Shown here one piece after another: positions 1 to 5,838 of a stretch of DNA of 11,631 nucleotides (the first letter of the stretch is position 1; the number at the start of each line of letters is the position of its first letter). Below the pieces are notes generated by a model. That model saw only the letters and a program-made list of their open reading frames with translations, was not told where the DNA came from and made no database searches. The stretch is taken from contig CAYWPQ010000036.1 in assembly GCA_964460315.1 (NCBI GenBank), positions 1 to 11,631 on the forward strand. The letters are read 5' to 3'. The DNA comes from Lacustribacter sp964460315 (GTDB lineage: Bacteria > Pseudomonadota > Gammaproteobacteria > Burkholderiales > Burkholderiaceae_A). Made by a program: the position numbers and the translations under genes.

Positions 1-98
1 GCCGACGGGGCCGCGAGGGCCACAAACACGGAAGCGGCAAGCACGGATACCGCGGATTTTTTTCCTGCCTTGGGAAAGCCTGAGCGCTTTGAAATCAC
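1..98 (-). CDS. 5' end of a divergent gene for an exported protein (partial)
   Basis: On the minus strand a GTG codon at 98-96 follows an AGGAG ribosome binding site (110-106) at a 7-base spacing. An open frame runs from it without a stop to the window edge, giving 32 codons. The peptide has a basic N-terminal stretch (K4, R5, K10, K13, K14), then an uninterrupted hydrophobic and small-residue stretch from about 15 to 30 (SAVSVLAASVFVALAA). This is a typical Sec signal peptide, and a cleavage site would lie at or just beyond the edge. The mature protein is not in the window, so its function cannot be named. It faces the fatty-acid operon across a shared regulatory region, so an envelope protein tied to lipid uptake or use is possible, but this is inference from position only. 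It could also be an unrelated periplasmic or outer-membrane protein. Confidence 0.62.
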   Translation of the reverse strand, partial: MISKRSGFPKAGKKSAVSVLAASVFVALAAPS

Positions 99-105
99 CT
101 TTGAT

Positions 106-110
106 CTCCT
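106..110 (-). promoter_or_regulatory. Ribosome binding site of the divergent gene
   Basis: AGGAG on the minus strand, 7 bases before the GTG at 98-96. It is the main reason for accepting that GTG as a real start. No ATG in the same frame competes with it. Confidence 0.6.
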
Positions 111-263
111 GAAAAGTCCTGCGTTGCTGCGCAGTGTGGTTATTAAATCAAGGCTGAGATTACGACAGATTGCAAAGAAGTGACACGATTCCACCGGGCA
201 GTGTTTTCCCTGAGATTCGTTCTGAAGCATGCAGAAACATTGGCCTTGCGCACAGCCCAAGGT

Positions 264-276
264 CAAACAATGTTTC
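264..276. promoter_or_regulatory. Candidate PsrA-type operator
   Basis: CAAAC-AAT-GTTTC is an inverted repeat of 5-base arms with a 3-base spacer. From memory, the reported Pseudomonas PsrA consensus is [G/C]AAAC, 2 to 4 bases, GTTT[G/C], and this site fits it exactly. The downstream regulator (358-1167) resembles PsrA, so autoregulation plus control of the operon is the natural reading. A further CAAAC directly follows (276-280). No binding has been shown, and matches of this length can occur by chance. Confidence 0.5.
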
Positions 277-337
277 AAACCAACCCTACAACTTCAACAA
301 GAATCGCCACGCCCTCTTGCCAAACGCTGGCACTTGG

Positions 338-351
338 GTTTGAATTCAAAC
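338..351. promoter_or_regulatory. 14-bp perfect palindrome just before the regulator start, candidate operator
   Basis: GTTTGAATTCAAAC reads identically on both strands and ends 6 bases before the ATG at 358. It uses the same pentamers as the 264-276 site, but in the outward order GTTTG-AATT-CAAAC. Another CAAAC follows at 351-355. A repressor here would cover the place where a promoter -10 element or ribosome binding site would sit. It fits TetR-family autoregulation, but which of the two arrangements is bound cannot be decided from sequence. Confidence 0.45.
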
Positions 352-357
352 AAACGT

Positions 358-1167
358 ATGAATCAGACCCAGACCCCCACTCACGGCCCCACCCCCATTT
401 CGCATGGCGCCGCCACCGCCGACCGCATTCTGAATGCGGCCGAAAGACTCTTCATGCAGCATGGTTTTGATGGTGCTTCCATGCGACACATCACGGCCGA
501 AGCCGGTGTGAACCTGGCTGCCGTGAACTACCACTTCGGCAGCAAAGAGTCGCTCATGCAAGAGGTGTTCAAGCGGCGGCTGGATCAGCTCAACCGCGAA
601 CGGATGCGGGCTCTGGATGCGCTGGAGGCCGCGGCGGGCGGCAAGCCCATCAAGCCCACAAAGATCTTGGACGCCTTTTTCGGCACCCTTTTGCGCATCG
701 CCAAGACCGAGCCCAACGGCGGCCCCACCTTCCTAAAGCTTCTTGGCCGCACCCTGACCGAGCCCACGGATTTCATTCGGGCCTTTCTCGCCCATGAATA
801 TCAGGAAGTGCTTGATCGATACAAGGCTGCGCTCTTTAAGGCGCTGCCCAATGTGCCCGAGGCCGAAATTGTCTGGCGGTTTCATTTCATGCTGGGCGCA
901 ACCTCTTACGCCATTGCGGGAACAGACAGTCTGAAGCTTGTCACCAGCTGGCAAGACGAAGAAAGCGGCTCTTCGCGGGACACCCGCAAGGATTCCCATC
1001 ACGACATCGACCGCCTGATGGCCAGGCTCATGAGCTTTCTGGTGGGCGGGCTGCGCGCCCCACTTCCCGATTTCAGCGACATTCCTGCGCCCGCCCGGGC
1101 CTCGAACCAACCCCAAAAAAATTCCTCTAAGCAGCCACGCCGACTCAAATCGGCTCGTGCCGCCTAA
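358..1167 (+). CDS. TetR-family transcriptional regulator, PsrA/FadP-like
   Basis: This is probably the repressor of the fatty-acid degradation operon it heads, released by long-chain acyl-CoA as in PsrA. The 269-residue product has a TetR N-terminal DNA-binding domain at about 24-70, with ILNAAERLF, then the helix-turn-helix region ending in VNLAAVNYHFGSKE (51-64), nearly the same as in Pseudomonas PsrA. The C-terminal ligand/dimer domain includes WRFHFMLGA (173-181), also a PsrA-like stretch. It ends in a proline-rich, basic tail (about 240-269) that looks disordered. The ATG at 358 is chosen because it puts about 23 residues before the first helix. No Shine-Dalgarno sequence precedes it. 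An in-frame ATG at 229 is available, but the extra 43 residues do not look like protein. Only 25 bases separate its stop from fadE, so it is probably co-transcribed. The ligand is inferred from relatives and context. Confidence 0.88.
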   Translation: MNQTQTPTHGPTPISHGAATADRILNAAERLFMQHGFDGASMRHITAEAGVNLAAVNYHFGSKESLMQEVFKRRLDQLNRERMRALDALEAAAGGKPIKPTKILDAFFGTLLRIAKTEPNGGPTFLKLLGRTLTEPTDFIRAFLAHEYQEVLDRYKAALFKALPNVPEAEIVWRFHFMLGATSYAIAGTDSLKLVTSWQDEESGSSRDTRKDSHHDIDRLMARLMSFLVGGLRAPLPDFSDIPAPARASNQPQKNSSKQPRRLKSARAA

Positions 1168-1192
1168 CCACGCATTCTGAAAGGAACGCACC

Positions 1193-3157
1193 ATGTCAAA
1201 CGGACTCTTCATTGCTCTTCTGATCGGCGCCACCGTTATTGCCGTGTTTGGCATCCCGGCCATCCGGCGACCGCTGCTGAGTAGCCCCATTCTGAAAGCC
1301 TTCCGAGGGGCGCTGCCCAGCATGTCCGACACCGAGCGTGCAGCGCTCGAGGCGGGAACGGTTTGGTGGGAGGCAGAGCTCTTTCGCGGCAAGCCCAACT
1401 GGAACAAATTCCAGGCAATTCCCGCACCCCGACTCACCCCCGAAGAGCAGGCCTTTCTTGATAACGAAGTGACCCATGCCTGCAACATGGTGGACGAGTG
1501 GAATGTCGCCTTTAAAGATCACGATATGCCTGCGGAAGCCTGGCAGTACATCAAAGACAAAGGCTTTTTGGGAATGATCATTCCCAAGGAATACGGCGGT
1601 CTTGGCTTTTCCGCTTACGCCCACTCGCAAATTGTCACGCGGCTTTCCACCCGGTCGTCGGCGCTAGCCATTTCCGTGATGGTGCCAAATTCTCTCGGGC
1701 CTGCAGAGCTTCTTTTGCATTACGGCACCGAACAGCAAAAGAACCATTTCCTGCCACGCCTTGCCAAAGGGCTAGAGGTTCCAGCCTTTGCATTAACCAG
1801 CCCATGGGCAGGTTCTGACGCTGCGGCCATTCCGGATCACGGTGTCGTGTGCGAAGGCACCTGGCAGGGACAAAAAGTCTTGGGTATGCGCGTCACCTGG
1901 GACAAGCGTTACATCACGCTGGCGCCGGTCTGCAGCATTCTGGGTCTTGCCTTTCGTTTGTATGACCCCGATGGTCTCTTGGGTGACAAGAAAGATCTGG
2001 GCATTACCTGTGCGCTGGTTCCAAGCGACCATCCCGGTGTTGAGATTGGCCGGCGGCATATTCCGCTGAACACCTATTTCATGAACGGCCCCACACGTGG
2101 CACCGATGTCTTTATGCCTCTTGATTTCATCATTGGAGGCCCCGCCATGGCAGGCCACGGCTGGCGCATGTTGATGGAATGTCTGTCTGCTGGCCGTGCT
2201 ATTTCGCTGCCCTCATCGAACGCTGGAATTGCACAGCTTGCCGCCCGAGTGGTGAGCGGCTATGCACGCGTGCGTCAGCAGTTCAAAACGCCCATCTCAC
2301 GGTTTGAGGGTGTGGAAGAGCCACTGGCAAGAATTGCAGGCAGCATCTATATGACGAATGCCGTTCGCACGCTTGCTTCCCAGGCCATTGATCTTGGCGA
2401 AAAGCCTTCTGTGGTCTCGGCCATTGCGAAATACCATGTGACCGAAGAAGCGCGCCGTGTGGTGAACGACGCCATGGACGTGGTGGGCGGCAAAGGCATC
2501 TGCCTTGGGCCTTCCAACATTCTTGGCCTCGCCTATCAGCAGATGCCGATTGGCATCACGGTGGAAGGCGCCAACATTCTGACGCGAAGCCTGATTCTTT
2601 TTGGCCAGGGCGCTATTCGTTGCCACCCCTATCTTCTGAAAGAAATGCAGGCTGCACAAAACCCGAATCGTCAGGAAGGGCTTGTTCAGTTTGATCAGGC
2701 CTTCTGGGGGCACATCGGCCATGTGATTGGCAACGGTCTGCGTGCCGTAGGCCATGGCATGACCGGCAGCCTGTTGGCCTCCGGTCATTCAGGTGCGGCG
2801 TCTGAAATGCAGCGCCACTACAAGCAGCTGAACCGATATTCCGCAGCCTATGCCTTTGTTGCTGATTTGAGCATGCTGATGCTGGGTGGAACGCTGAAGC
2901 GCAAAGAAAAACTCTCGGCACGACTGGGCGATATTTTGTCCCAGATGTTTATTGCCTCATGTGTGCTGAAGCGNNNNNNNNNNNNNNNNNNNNNNNNNNN
3001 NNNNNNNNNNNNNNNNNNNNNNNNNNNNNNNNNNNNNNNNNNNNNNNNNNNNNNNNNNNNNNNNNNNNNNNNNGTGATTCATGTCGACGACTTCCCCTTT
3101 GAGATTCGTGAATCCCGGGGTGCGGTCTCGTCGACTGTGCAGCGCAAGGCCGCGTGA
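1193..3157 (+). CDS. fadE: Acyl-CoA dehydrogenase FadE (interrupted by assembly gap)
   Basis: FadE catalyses the first oxidation of beta-oxidation, acyl-CoA to trans-2-enoyl-CoA with FAD, at the inner membrane. An AAGGA site (1181-1185) lies 7 bases before the ATG. The product has one N-terminal membrane segment (4-24) followed by R25-R26, then WWEAELFRGKPNW, FLGMIIPKEYGG, VPNSLGP, the flavin-region motif LTSPWAGSDA (201-210), IGRRHIPLN, GPTRG, YHVTEEARRVVNDAMDVVGGKG and ITVEGANILTRS. In this last motif E458 is the probable catalytic base. The C-terminal FadE-specific (DUF1974) domain starts with LKRKEKLSARLGDILSQ. W205 stands where E. coli FadE has Glu. Readable sequence stops after VLK plus CG at 2973 and resumes at 3074 with VIHVDDF, which matches the extreme C-terminus of E. 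coli FadE (about 814 residues). Much of the DUF1974 domain is therefore missing from the assembly, not from the gene. Residue numbers after the gap are unknown. Confidence 0.93.
   Translation: MSNGLFIALLIGATVIAVFGIPAIRRPLLSSPILKAFRGALPSMSDTERAALEAGTVWWEAELFRGKPNWNKFQAIPAPRLTPEEQAFLDNEVTHACNMVDEWNVAFKDHDMPAEAWQYIKDKGFLGMIIPKEYGGLGFSAYAHSQIVTRLSTRSSALAISVMVPNSLGPAELLLHYGTEQQKNHFLPRLAKGLEVPAFALTSPWAGSDAAAIPDHGVVCEGTWQGQKVLGMRVTWDKRYITLAPVCSILGLAFRLYDPDGLLGDKKDLGITCALVPSDHPGVEIGRRHIPLNTYFMNGPTRGTDVFMPLDFIIGGPAMAGHGWRMLMECLSAGRAISLPSSNAGIAQLAARVVSGYARVRQQFKTPISRFEGVEEPLARIAGSIYMTNAVRTLASQAIDLGEKPSVVSAIAKYHVTEEARRVVNDAMDVVGGKGICLGPSNILGLAYQQMPIGITVEGANILTRSLILFGQGAIRCHPYLLKEMQAAQNPNRQEGLVQFDQAFWGHIGHVIGNGLRAVGHGMTGSLLASGHSGAASEMQRHYKQLNRYSAAYAFVADLSMLMLGGTLKRKEKLSARLGDILSQMFIASCVLKXXXXXXXXXXXXXXXXXXXXXXXXXXXXXXXXXXVIHVDDFPFEIRESRGAVSSTVQRKAA
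2974..3073. other. Assembly gap of 100 N inside fadE
   Basis: This is exactly 100 N, the usual placeholder for a gap of unknown length. The flanking protein sequence corresponds to FadE positions that are about 150 residues apart in the E. coli protein as I recall it, so the true gap should be roughly 0.45 kb. An intact frame needs a true length that leaves remainder 1 on division by 3, so the apparent in-frame continuity across 100 N is a coincidence. Confidence 0.95.
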
Positions 3158-3164
3158 TTCCAAC

Positions 3165-4448
3165 ATGGCCTTCCAACCGGTTTATCTTGTCGACGGTGCC
3201 CGCACGCCGTTTCTAAAAGCGCGCAGCGGGCCCGGGCCTTTCAGCGCCTCTGACCTAGCAACCCAAGCGGGGCGGGCTTTGCTGCTTCGACAGCCGTTTG
3301 AGCCAAGTCAGCTCGATGAAGTGATTATTGGATGTGCCGCACCCAGTGTGGACGAAACCAATATCGGGCGCGTCGTTGCCTTGCGGCTTGGCTGCGGCCA
3401 CGGCGTTCCTGGCTGGACCGTCATGCGCAACTGCGCATCGGGCATGCAGGCTCTGGATTCCGCGCTGCTTGGCATTCAGTCGGGGCGCGCTGATTTGGTG
3501 CTTGCCGGGGGAACCGACGCCCTGTCACGCACACCTCTGCTTTATTCGAACACCATGGTGCGCTGGTTTGCGGCCATGGCACAGAAGAAGACACCGCTTG
3601 CCAAGCTTGCACATTTCACAAGCCTTCAACCGGCCGCCCTTTTTTCCCCAGTCATTAGCCTGCTGAAGGGCCTGACGGACCCTGTGGTGGGGCTGTCCAT
3701 GGGGCAGACCGCGGAAAACCTGGCCTGGCGTTTTGGAATCTCTCGCGCCGAGATGGATCAGTTTGCAGCACGCAGTCACCAGCGCGCACTCGAAGCACGT
3801 GGCCGCGGAAGCTTTGCAGAGATTGTGAGTGTGTTGGATGCCAAAGGAAAAACCTATGCTGAAGACGATGGTGTTCGTGAAGACTCAACACCCGAGAATC
3901 TGAAAAAACTTCGGCCCGTCTTCGATAAACCTTATGGCAATGTCACGGCGGGCAACAGCTCGCAGGTGACCGACGGTGCCGCGGTGTGTTTATTGGCTTC
4001 TGAAAAAGCGGTGGCGCAGCATGGCCTCAAACCCATCGCACGAATTCTTGATCTGCAATGGGCTGGGCTGGACCCCGCCGAAATGGGTCTTGGCCCGGTG
4101 CATGCCGCCACACCCATTTTGCAACGACACGGCCTGGGTCTTAATGACCTTGACCTCTGGGAAATCAATGAAGCCTTTGCTGCGCAGGTGATGGGCTGTC
4201 TTCGTGCCTGGCAGAGTGACGACTACTGCAGGCAGCATTTCGGGCAGTCGGCATTGGGCACGCTGGATGAATCAAAACTCAATGTCGACGGCGGGGCGAT
4301 ATCCATTGGCCACCCCGTGGGTGCCTCCGGCGCTCGCATCGCGCTGCATCTTGCGCATGCGCTCAAGGAGCGCGGCGGCAAACGTGGCATGGCCGCAATC
4401 TGCATTGGTGGCGGCCAAGGTGGCGCACTTTTACTCGAGGCATGCTGA
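3165..4448 (+). CDS. fadI: Acetyl-CoA acyltransferase, FadI type (beta subunit of a trifunctional-like complex)
   Basis: This thiolase cleaves 3-ketoacyl-CoA with CoA to give acetyl-CoA and a shortened acyl-CoA. The 427-residue product carries the three catalytic positions: C90 in MRNCASG, H383 in IGHPVGASG, and C413 in AICIGGGQGG, plus WEINEAFAAQ. It is longer than FadA-type thiolases (about 390-400) because of a loop of basic and hydrophobic residues between about 130 and 170 (FAAMAQKKTPLAKLAHF and onward). FadI and mitochondrial TFP-beta also have an insertion here, linked in those proteins to membrane contact and alpha-subunit binding. The ATG at 3165 starts the conserved FQPVYLVDGARTPF. 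An upstream in-frame ATG at 3081 overlaps the end of fadE and adds unrelated residues. The gene begins 7 bases after the fadE stop with no strong ribosome site (AAGG at 3146 is too far), so translational coupling is likely. It is followed after 1 base by its probable partner fadJ. Confidence 0.93.
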   Translation: MAFQPVYLVDGARTPFLKARSGPGPFSASDLATQAGRALLLRQPFEPSQLDEVIIGCAAPSVDETNIGRVVALRLGCGHGVPGWTVMRNCASGMQALDSALLGIQSGRADLVLAGGTDALSRTPLLYSNTMVRWFAAMAQKKTPLAKLAHFTSLQPAALFSPVISLLKGLTDPVVGLSMGQTAENLAWRFGISRAEMDQFAARSHQRALEARGRGSFAEIVSVLDAKGKTYAEDDGVREDSTPENLKKLRPVFDKPYGNVTAGNSSQVTDGAAVCLLASEKAVAQHGLKPIARILDLQWAGLDPAEMGLGPVHAATPILQRHGLGLNDLDLWEINEAFAAQVMGCLRAWQSDDYCRQHFGQSALGTLDESKLNVDGGAISIGHPVGASGARIALHLAHALKERGGKRGMAAICIGGGQGGALLLEAC

Positions 4449-4449
4449 G

Positions 4450-5808
4450 ATGAAACACTGGCAGATTCACCATGATGCCGAGGGCATCGCCTGGCTCACC
4501 CTGAACACCGCAGACAGCGCCATGAACAAACTGTCTGGCGAAGTTCTTCGTGAATTTGAATCGGTGCTTGATTCCATGGATCAGCAGCCGCCCAAAGGGC
4601 TGATCATTCAGTCGGGCAAAGATTCCGGATTCATTGCGGGCGCCGACATTGAGGAGTTCACCCAGCACGACTCCGAAGCCAAGGCGGTTGAGCTTGTTGC
4701 CCGTGGCTGGCATCTCTTTAACCGGCTTGCGGCGGTTCGCTACCCCACTCTTGCGTTGATTCGCGGAGTCTGTCTTGGTGGTGGTCTTGAGCTCTCGCTA
4801 GCCTGTCGGTATCGCATCGCGGTGGACATTCCTTCAACCCGTCTGGGGCTGCCGGAAGTTCTTCTGGGAATTGTGCCCGCCTGGGGTGGCATGCATCGGC
4901 TACCGAAAGTGGTGGGTCCACAGATTGCGCTTGACATGATGCTGACCGCCAAGAGCCTGGATGCAAAGCGGGCGAANNNNNNNNNNNNNNNNNNNNNNNN
5001 NNNNNNNNNNNNNNNNNNNNNNNNNNNNNNNNNNNNNNNNNNNNNNNNNNNNNNNNNNNNNNNNNNNNNNNNNNNNGTGATTGAGCCGCAGTTAAAACCC
5101 ACAGCGGTTCTGGCCACCAACACCTCAAGCCTTCGGCTGGAAGACCTTGGCCGCGCGCTGTCCTCGCCCGAGAGACTTGTGGGCATTCATTTCTTCAACC
5201 CGGTAGCCCAGATGCCGCTTGTTGAAGTGATTCGTACTGAAAGCACAACGCCTTCAACACTCGCGGACGCCATGACCTTTGTTCGTTCAATTGACAAACT
5301 TCCGTTACCCGTGAAAAGTGCGCCAGGTTTTCTGGTCAATGCTGTGCTTGCTCCTTACATGCAAGCGGCAATGGCCGCAGTGGATGAAGGCTTATCGCCC
5401 GAAACCGTCGACGCCGCCATGAAACAGTTCGGCATGCCCATGGGGCCCATTGAGCTTGTCGATGTGGTGGGCCTTGATATTGCTGTGGCGGCGGGCCGTC
5501 AGATGTCAGCAACCGCCACCGCCCCGAAATGCCTGACAGCGCTCGTCAACGAGCAACACCTTGGCAAGAAAAGCGGCCGAGGTTTCTATGTCTGGGAAAA
5601 TGGCAAGATTAAAAACCCACGCAGCCCCGGTGCGATTCCTCAAGGTTTAGCTAGCAGGCTTATTCAACCACTGATCACACGCACCGAAGAGCTTGTTCGT
5701 GATGGCGTGGTCGCCGATGACGATCTGGCCGACGCTGGCGTCATTTTTGGCACGGGCTTTGCCCCTTTTCTGGGCGGGCCCTTGCACAGCCGAAAGCTCG
5801 CCAATTAA
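4450..5808 (+). CDS. fadJ: Enoyl-CoA hydratase/3-hydroxyacyl-CoA dehydrogenase, FadJ/FadB type (interrupted by assembly gap)
   Basis: This is a multifunctional alpha subunit that hydrates 2-enoyl-CoA and oxidises the 3-hydroxyacyl-CoA with NAD. The hydratase domain comes first: GFIAGADIEEF, then LGGGLELSLA with E114, and LGLPEVLLG with E136. These correspond to the two catalytic glutamates of FadB (119 and 139). After the gap come the dehydrogenase motifs ATNTSS and GIHFFNPVAQMPLVEVI, whose His (5188-5190) is catalytic, then the C-terminal dehydrogenase domain (SAPGFLVNAVLAPY, FGMPMGPIELVDVVG, GKKSGRGFYVW) and a final VIFGTGFAPFLGGP. The NAD-binding glycine motif must lie in the N run. The ATG at 4450 has GAGG at 4437-4440 and sits 1 base after the thiolase stop. 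The protein ends only 7 residues after LGGPL, roughly 40 residues earlier than E. coli FadJ. Pairing with the FadI-type thiolase upstream suggests a trifunctional-like complex. Confidence 0.92.
   Translation: MKHWQIHHDAEGIAWLTLNTADSAMNKLSGEVLREFESVLDSMDQQPPKGLIIQSGKDSGFIAGADIEEFTQHDSEAKAVELVARGWHLFNRLAAVRYPTLALIRGVCLGGGLELSLACRYRIAVDIPSTRLGLPEVLLGIVPAWGGMHRLPKVVGPQIALDMMLTAKSLDAKRAXXXXXXXXXXXXXXXXXXXXXXXXXXXXXXXXXXVIEPQLKPTAVLATNTSSLRLEDLGRALSSPERLVGIHFFNPVAQMPLVEVIRTESTTPSTLADAMTFVRSIDKLPLPVKSAPGFLVNAVLAPYMQAAMAAVDEGLSPETVDAAMKQFGMPMGPIELVDVVGLDIAVAAGRQMSATATAPKCLTALVNEQHLGKKSGRGFYVWENGKIKNPRSPGAIPQGLASRLIQPLITRTEELVRDGVVADDDLADAGVIFGTGFAPFLGGPLHSRKLAN
4977..5076. other. Assembly gap of 100 N inside the fadJ-type gene
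   Basis: A second run of exactly 100 N. To its left the protein is still in the last third of the hydratase domain (SLDAKRA). To its right it is already at the NTSS motif, beyond the Rossmann glycine motif of the dehydrogenase. In E. coli FadJ about 230-240 residues lie between these points, so the true gap is probably near 0.7 kb. The missing part includes the end of the hydratase domain, the linker and the NAD-binding site. Confidence 0.95.
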
Positions 5809-5827
5809 ATCCATTGCATGACGAACC

Positions 5828-5833
5828 AAGGAG
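5828..5833 (+). promoter_or_regulatory. Ribosome binding site that decides the start of the dehydrogenase-hydratase fusion
   Basis: AAGGAG followed by 5 bases and GTG at 5839. It is the strongest Shine-Dalgarno sequence in the operon. It rules against the in-frame ATG at 5818, which lies upstream of the site and has no site of its own, and against the ATG at 5851, which is 17 bases away. Confidence 0.7.
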
Positions 5834-5838
5834 ATTCA

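Larger units (their letters stand above)
99..357. promoter_or_regulatory. Divergent intergenic regulatory region
   Basis: These 259 bases lie between the divergent exported-protein gene and the regulator that heads the fad operon, and must hold promoters for both directions. An open frame does extend upstream of the regulator to an ATG at 229, but its peptide is rich in Q, K, P and C, has no resemblance to the TetR family and lacks a ribosome binding site, so I treat it as non-coding. The clear signals are pentamers CAAAC at 264, 276, 321, 347 and 351, and GTTTC or GTTTG at 272 and 338, concentrated in the 92 bases next to the regulator. I see only weak -35/-10 matches: TTGCCA at 318 with TGAATT at 341 for the + strand, and an AT-rich TTTAAT at 147-142 on the minus strand. 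I do not call them as promoters. There is no tRNA or terminator-like hairpin. Confidence 0.6.

Noticed and set aside
127..134. 8-base palindrome CTGCGCAG in the divergent region
   Set aside because: Too short and GC-rich to distinguish from chance, and unrelated to the CAAAC/GTTTG sites.
229..357. N-terminal extension of the TetR gene by 43 residues to an ATG at 229
   Set aside because: The extra peptide has no family resemblance, contains unusual Cys, Gln and Trp content, lacks a ribosome binding site and covers the probable operators. The 358 start gives a normal TetR N-terminus.
733..1488. 251-residue open frame on the minus strand across tetR and fadE
   Set aside because: It lies antisense to two strongly supported genes, crosses their boundary, and its translation shows no recognisable domain. 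It is a codon-bias shadow.
3081..3164. Upstream in-frame ATG for the FadI-type thiolase
   Set aside because: It would overlap the end of fadE and add 28 residues of out-of-frame fadE sequence before the conserved thiolase N-terminus.
4204..4449. 82-residue N-terminal extension of the FadJ-type protein
   Set aside because: It is the thiolase gene read in another frame. The ATG at 4450 matches the normal start of the hydratase domain and follows the thiolase stop by one base.
5818..5838. ATG at 5818 as the start of the dehydrogenase-first fusion
   Set aside because: The strong AAGGAG at 5828-5833 lies inside that extension and points to the GTG at 5839.
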